Source of the DNA: Guyanagaster necrorhizus
Taxonomy: Eukaryota; Basidiomycota; Agaricomycetes; Agaricales; Physalacriaceae
Length of the DNA stretch: 64,000 bases
Reading direction: 5' to 3'
NCBI RefSeq assembly: GCF_019112545.1
Contig: NW_025064894.1
Location: forward strand, 520,662 to 584,661
The position numbers and the translations under genes were made by a program. The notes beneath the pieces are model-generated. The model made no database searches, was not told the origin of the DNA, and worked only from the letters and a program-made list of their open reading frames with translations. Below, piece by piece: positions 61,251 to 64,000 of the stretch (positions within the stretch are counted from its first letter, which is position 1; each line of letters opens with the position of its first letter).

Positions 61251-63729
61251 TATTGATTACACACTGAGGAAGTCCTTGGCTGATCTAGTGGAATTGCTCA
61301 CTGATCAGCCTCATCTTTTACCTCCTCCATCTTGGTTTCTTTTCTGAGTTTCTCTTCCTCTTTTTGTAATTTAGCAATTTGCACTCAGATATCTTCACAT
61401 GTCTTCTTCTTCTTTGGGCAGTCCTTCACCATATAGCCCTTTTGTCTACAGTTGAAGCACTTGCCTTCCTTCTTCATACAGTCTATGTCTATTGGCTTTC
61501 CAGTACCTGTATATGTCATTCCAGTTCCAGTTCTCTGCATGCTATAGGTGGAGGCCATTGAGAGTCCTGATGATTTCCTGGCAGTTGTCCTTGATGATTT
61601 GGTCAGAGTTGGTGGAGTCAGCTTCTTGGAGTAATCTTAAAGAGTCAATGATTCTGCTTTCTGCCTTTGTCACTCCTTATACATCTTGATGATTCTTTCC
61701 TTCCATTCATCATACCCAACTGGCATCAGGGCTTTGATGCCAATGACTGAGATCATCATGATATAAGAGGAGGGGACCCCTCTCTTGAGGGTCTTGACTA
61801 TTTGTCCATTGTTGACAGTGTCATCCCGAATACCAGTGAGCTTTGCAAGGCATTCCAGCTCATTGAAGTAGTCAGTAGCTGCCTTATCACCCATCTTGTA
61901 TTCTTTGATTTTTTGCTTGTGCACTTCTTGTACAGCTGGATTGATGAATTTGTCATGTAACATTTGCTTAAACACTGGCCATAAAGAATACCAGTAATGC
62001 TCCCAAGTTGTTGATCAAAAGTTCAGGGAAATAAGAATCCACCAGGTCTTTGCCTTCTTCTCAAGGTATGAGACAGCAAAGATGACCTTATTCATATCTG
62101 TTCTGAGGAATCTGATATAGACCTTGAAGTACTGCTTGCAATCAACCAGGAATTGGTCAATGTCATCTGAGGCACCCTTGAAGAGGCAGGGCTTTCAGAG
62201 TAAGTCAGATTGACACTAGTATAGCAGCATCTGCTGGCAATACACTCATTGAGTTGGGTCAGTCCAAGAACAGAGAGCATCACCATTCAGCCAATGGCCC
62301 AGAAAATAAATAGAGAGAATTATTGTCTATAATAGGGCTTCCCCACAGTGCTTCTTCCTTTTGGATGATGACACCATCCCATATGGTGAATCTCAGTTGG
62401 ACTGCTTTAGGATCATCTCAGACCAGGTCCTTTCTGGTTCCACTTGCTTCATCAGGAGGAGGTTGAGCCTCTAGTACTCAGCTTTCTTTGCTGGTCCAAG
62501 GGTTTTGATAAGAGGTCAGTGGGTTGCTCAGCTGGGGTCAGAATCAGGACAGCTGAGTTGCTGTTGATTGTAAAGAGGGTGTGGAGTACAAGAACATGCT
62601 GAAGATTGATGATGCCATGTACATGGCTTGCTTCAGGGTGACAGGGGGTGATCATAGCATTAGTTGGATTGAAGGTGTCTGTTGGTATTCTGGAGAAATG
62701 CTGAGTGAGTTCTCAGGGTGATTTTTGTTGTATTGTTAAGCAGCATATCTTATTACTGCATGTCTCAAGACTTCTGTTCATTCATTAATTTCTACATATA
62801 GGTATAATTGTCCTGCTTGCGACACTAACCAGTTGGCATCACACCATAAAAAGTTTACTCCATCCTTGTACAGCTCCTGATACTCCTGTGTCCTTGCACA
62901 CTAAATTTTTTCTCCTAATGCTTCTTCATCCATATCCTCATTTAGTCCATATGCAAGTTCTCCTCCAGTGTGAGGTGGGTCACTGCTCTCAGTCTCCTTG
63001 TCATCTTTGACCTCACTGCCCTATCCTTCCTCAAGGAGAGAACCAGTGGGCAGATCATAGAAACTCCTCTCAGCCTCTGGTGGTCATACCATCAACCCAC
63101 TGTCTTGGCTGGGAACTTGGCCCAGTAGTGGGGCCCAAAAAGTCTGAGGCATTGAGGTAGGTGGAGGTGGGTTGACTTCCAATATCAGAGTCATACCAAT
63201 TTCCACCTGTCATTCTCACTGCTGCCACTCACTTGCAATAGAGCTGGACATTTCTTCAGTACTCATTATCAAGGAGCTGCCTGACCACTCTGCTTCCAAG
63301 GAAGCCTCAGAGGGCATGAATAGGGATATGAGCCATATCAGGGACTCATAGTCTGTAGTGTCTGAGGATGGACTCATCATCCTCAAACATAATATCAGCA
63401 CTAGGGGTTTGTCAGAAAGGGGGATACTAGGGGGTTGAGAGGCATGGGGCAGCACTTGGAACATTGTTCCAAGCTTGAGAAGAAGCCCAGCTGCCTCTTT
63501 ATCTTGCTTCACTGGCAGTGAAGACTTCTGCATTGGCCCAGTGCTCTGGAGCCTAGAGGTCAGAGTTGGTGGTACTTGGTTCTCAGAAGACTGGAGTTGA
63601 GAGTGATCTGTCAGCCCATACTGAGGTGAGGACTGATGTGACCTCTGGTCGAAGCCCATACCAGTTGGAGACATCTGCCCTTTCCAGGTGTCTCCTCTCA
63701 ATCTCTCACTGCTCCTCCTGATACTGCCA
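61251..63729 (-). pseudogene. Gypsy gag of element I, lightly decayed
   Basis: The zinc knuckle near 61,420-61,480 reads CFNCRQKGYMVKDC; the knuckle His is Tyr (CAT to TAT). A capsid-like segment of 101 residues is open at 61,670-61,975 (FKQMLHDKFINPAVQEVHKQ). The N-terminal extension to 63,729 is Ser/Pro/Gln-rich and low in complexity. Confidence 0.7.
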
Positions 63730-64000
63730 GTGATGTGCTTGATGACAGCTAAGTGACTAAGAGAGGTGAATGAGGAATGAACTCTCAGTCACCAACACCT
63801 AACCACTCAATACACAATCATCAAATACAGTTGAGGTCAGTTGTTTTGAGTATGATAGAAGCACTCTTGCAGTCTTAAATAAAATCAAAGGGACAGTCAA
63901 TAAAGACAGTTATTCAACTCTATCTTACTTTCAAAGATGCAATACTCATGAGAGTAGTTTATAGCAATGTTTAAGTATAATTAGGACTTAGAATCAACAC
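63730..64000. repeat. Inverted copy of the 48,519-48,789 repeat
   Basis: The reverse complement matches 48,519-48,789 base for base without gaps, with three differences seen by eye. The copy runs off the window edge, so its other end is unknown. Confidence 0.9.

Larger units (their letters stand above)
57033..63729 (-). mobile_element. Ty3/gypsy chromovirus element I, best preserved copy
   Basis: In minus-strand order it has Gag, zinc knuckle, protease, RT, RNase H, integrase, chromodomain and 3' LTR H. The 5' end is interrupted at 63,729 by the repeat that runs to the window end. About nine CG dinucleotides were seen, more than in any other retroelement here, so it is probably the youngest. 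It belongs to the same family as element D. Confidence 0.8.

Overview
The window looks like nuclear DNA of a filamentous basidiomycete (Agaricomycetes type). The evidence is: 46-69 bp GT-AG introns that split genes into many exons; an F-box protein of the agaricomycete expanded family; a fungal VPS9 Rab GEF, an Old Yellow Enzyme, an SDR and mitochondrial FMP46-like proteins; chromovirus and copia retrotransposons. No species can be named from sequence alone.

Layout. (1) About 1-13,340: transposon-rich DNA in which I saw no CG dinucleotide. It holds two minus-strand Ty3/gypsy elements, an interspersed repeat, a decayed F-box gene and an unrecognised decayed reading frame. (2) About 13,345-31,176: a CpG-containing gene island. 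It holds a weak ORF, a damaged SDR, FMP46-like gene A, tRNA-Ile, an Old Yellow Enzyme gene with two nonsense codons, a small ORF, FMP46-like genes B and C (convergent), an intact F-box gene, a second tRNA-Ile, an unrecognised minus-strand gene, an eight-exon VPS9-domain gene and a third tRNA-Ile that sits on the island's right edge. (3) About 31,177-64,000: nested retrotransposons again nearly free of CpG. In order these are an F-box gene fragment, a copia element, gypsy element D, the 3' end of a second gypsy element (D'), gypsy element E/F broken by two insertions, a P450 gene remnant, two copia 3' fragments, and minus-strand gypsy element I. A 392 bp run of N lies at 48,072-48,463.

How the parts relate. 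The gypsy elements carry chromodomains and a primer-binding site complementary to the predicted 5' end of their own RNA, as in Tf1-type self-priming elements. Comparing the intact F-box gene with its decayed copies shows C-to-T decay at CpG directly, including CGA (Arg) to TGA (stop). The same process has hit catalytic Asp codons in the retroelement enzymes. An F-box gene followed by tRNA-Ile occurs twice in inverted orientation, intact inside the island and decayed outside it. The three FMP46-like genes share a presequence exon and a conserved late intron; two of them share a very small second exon. All exon models called intact below sum to a multiple of three.
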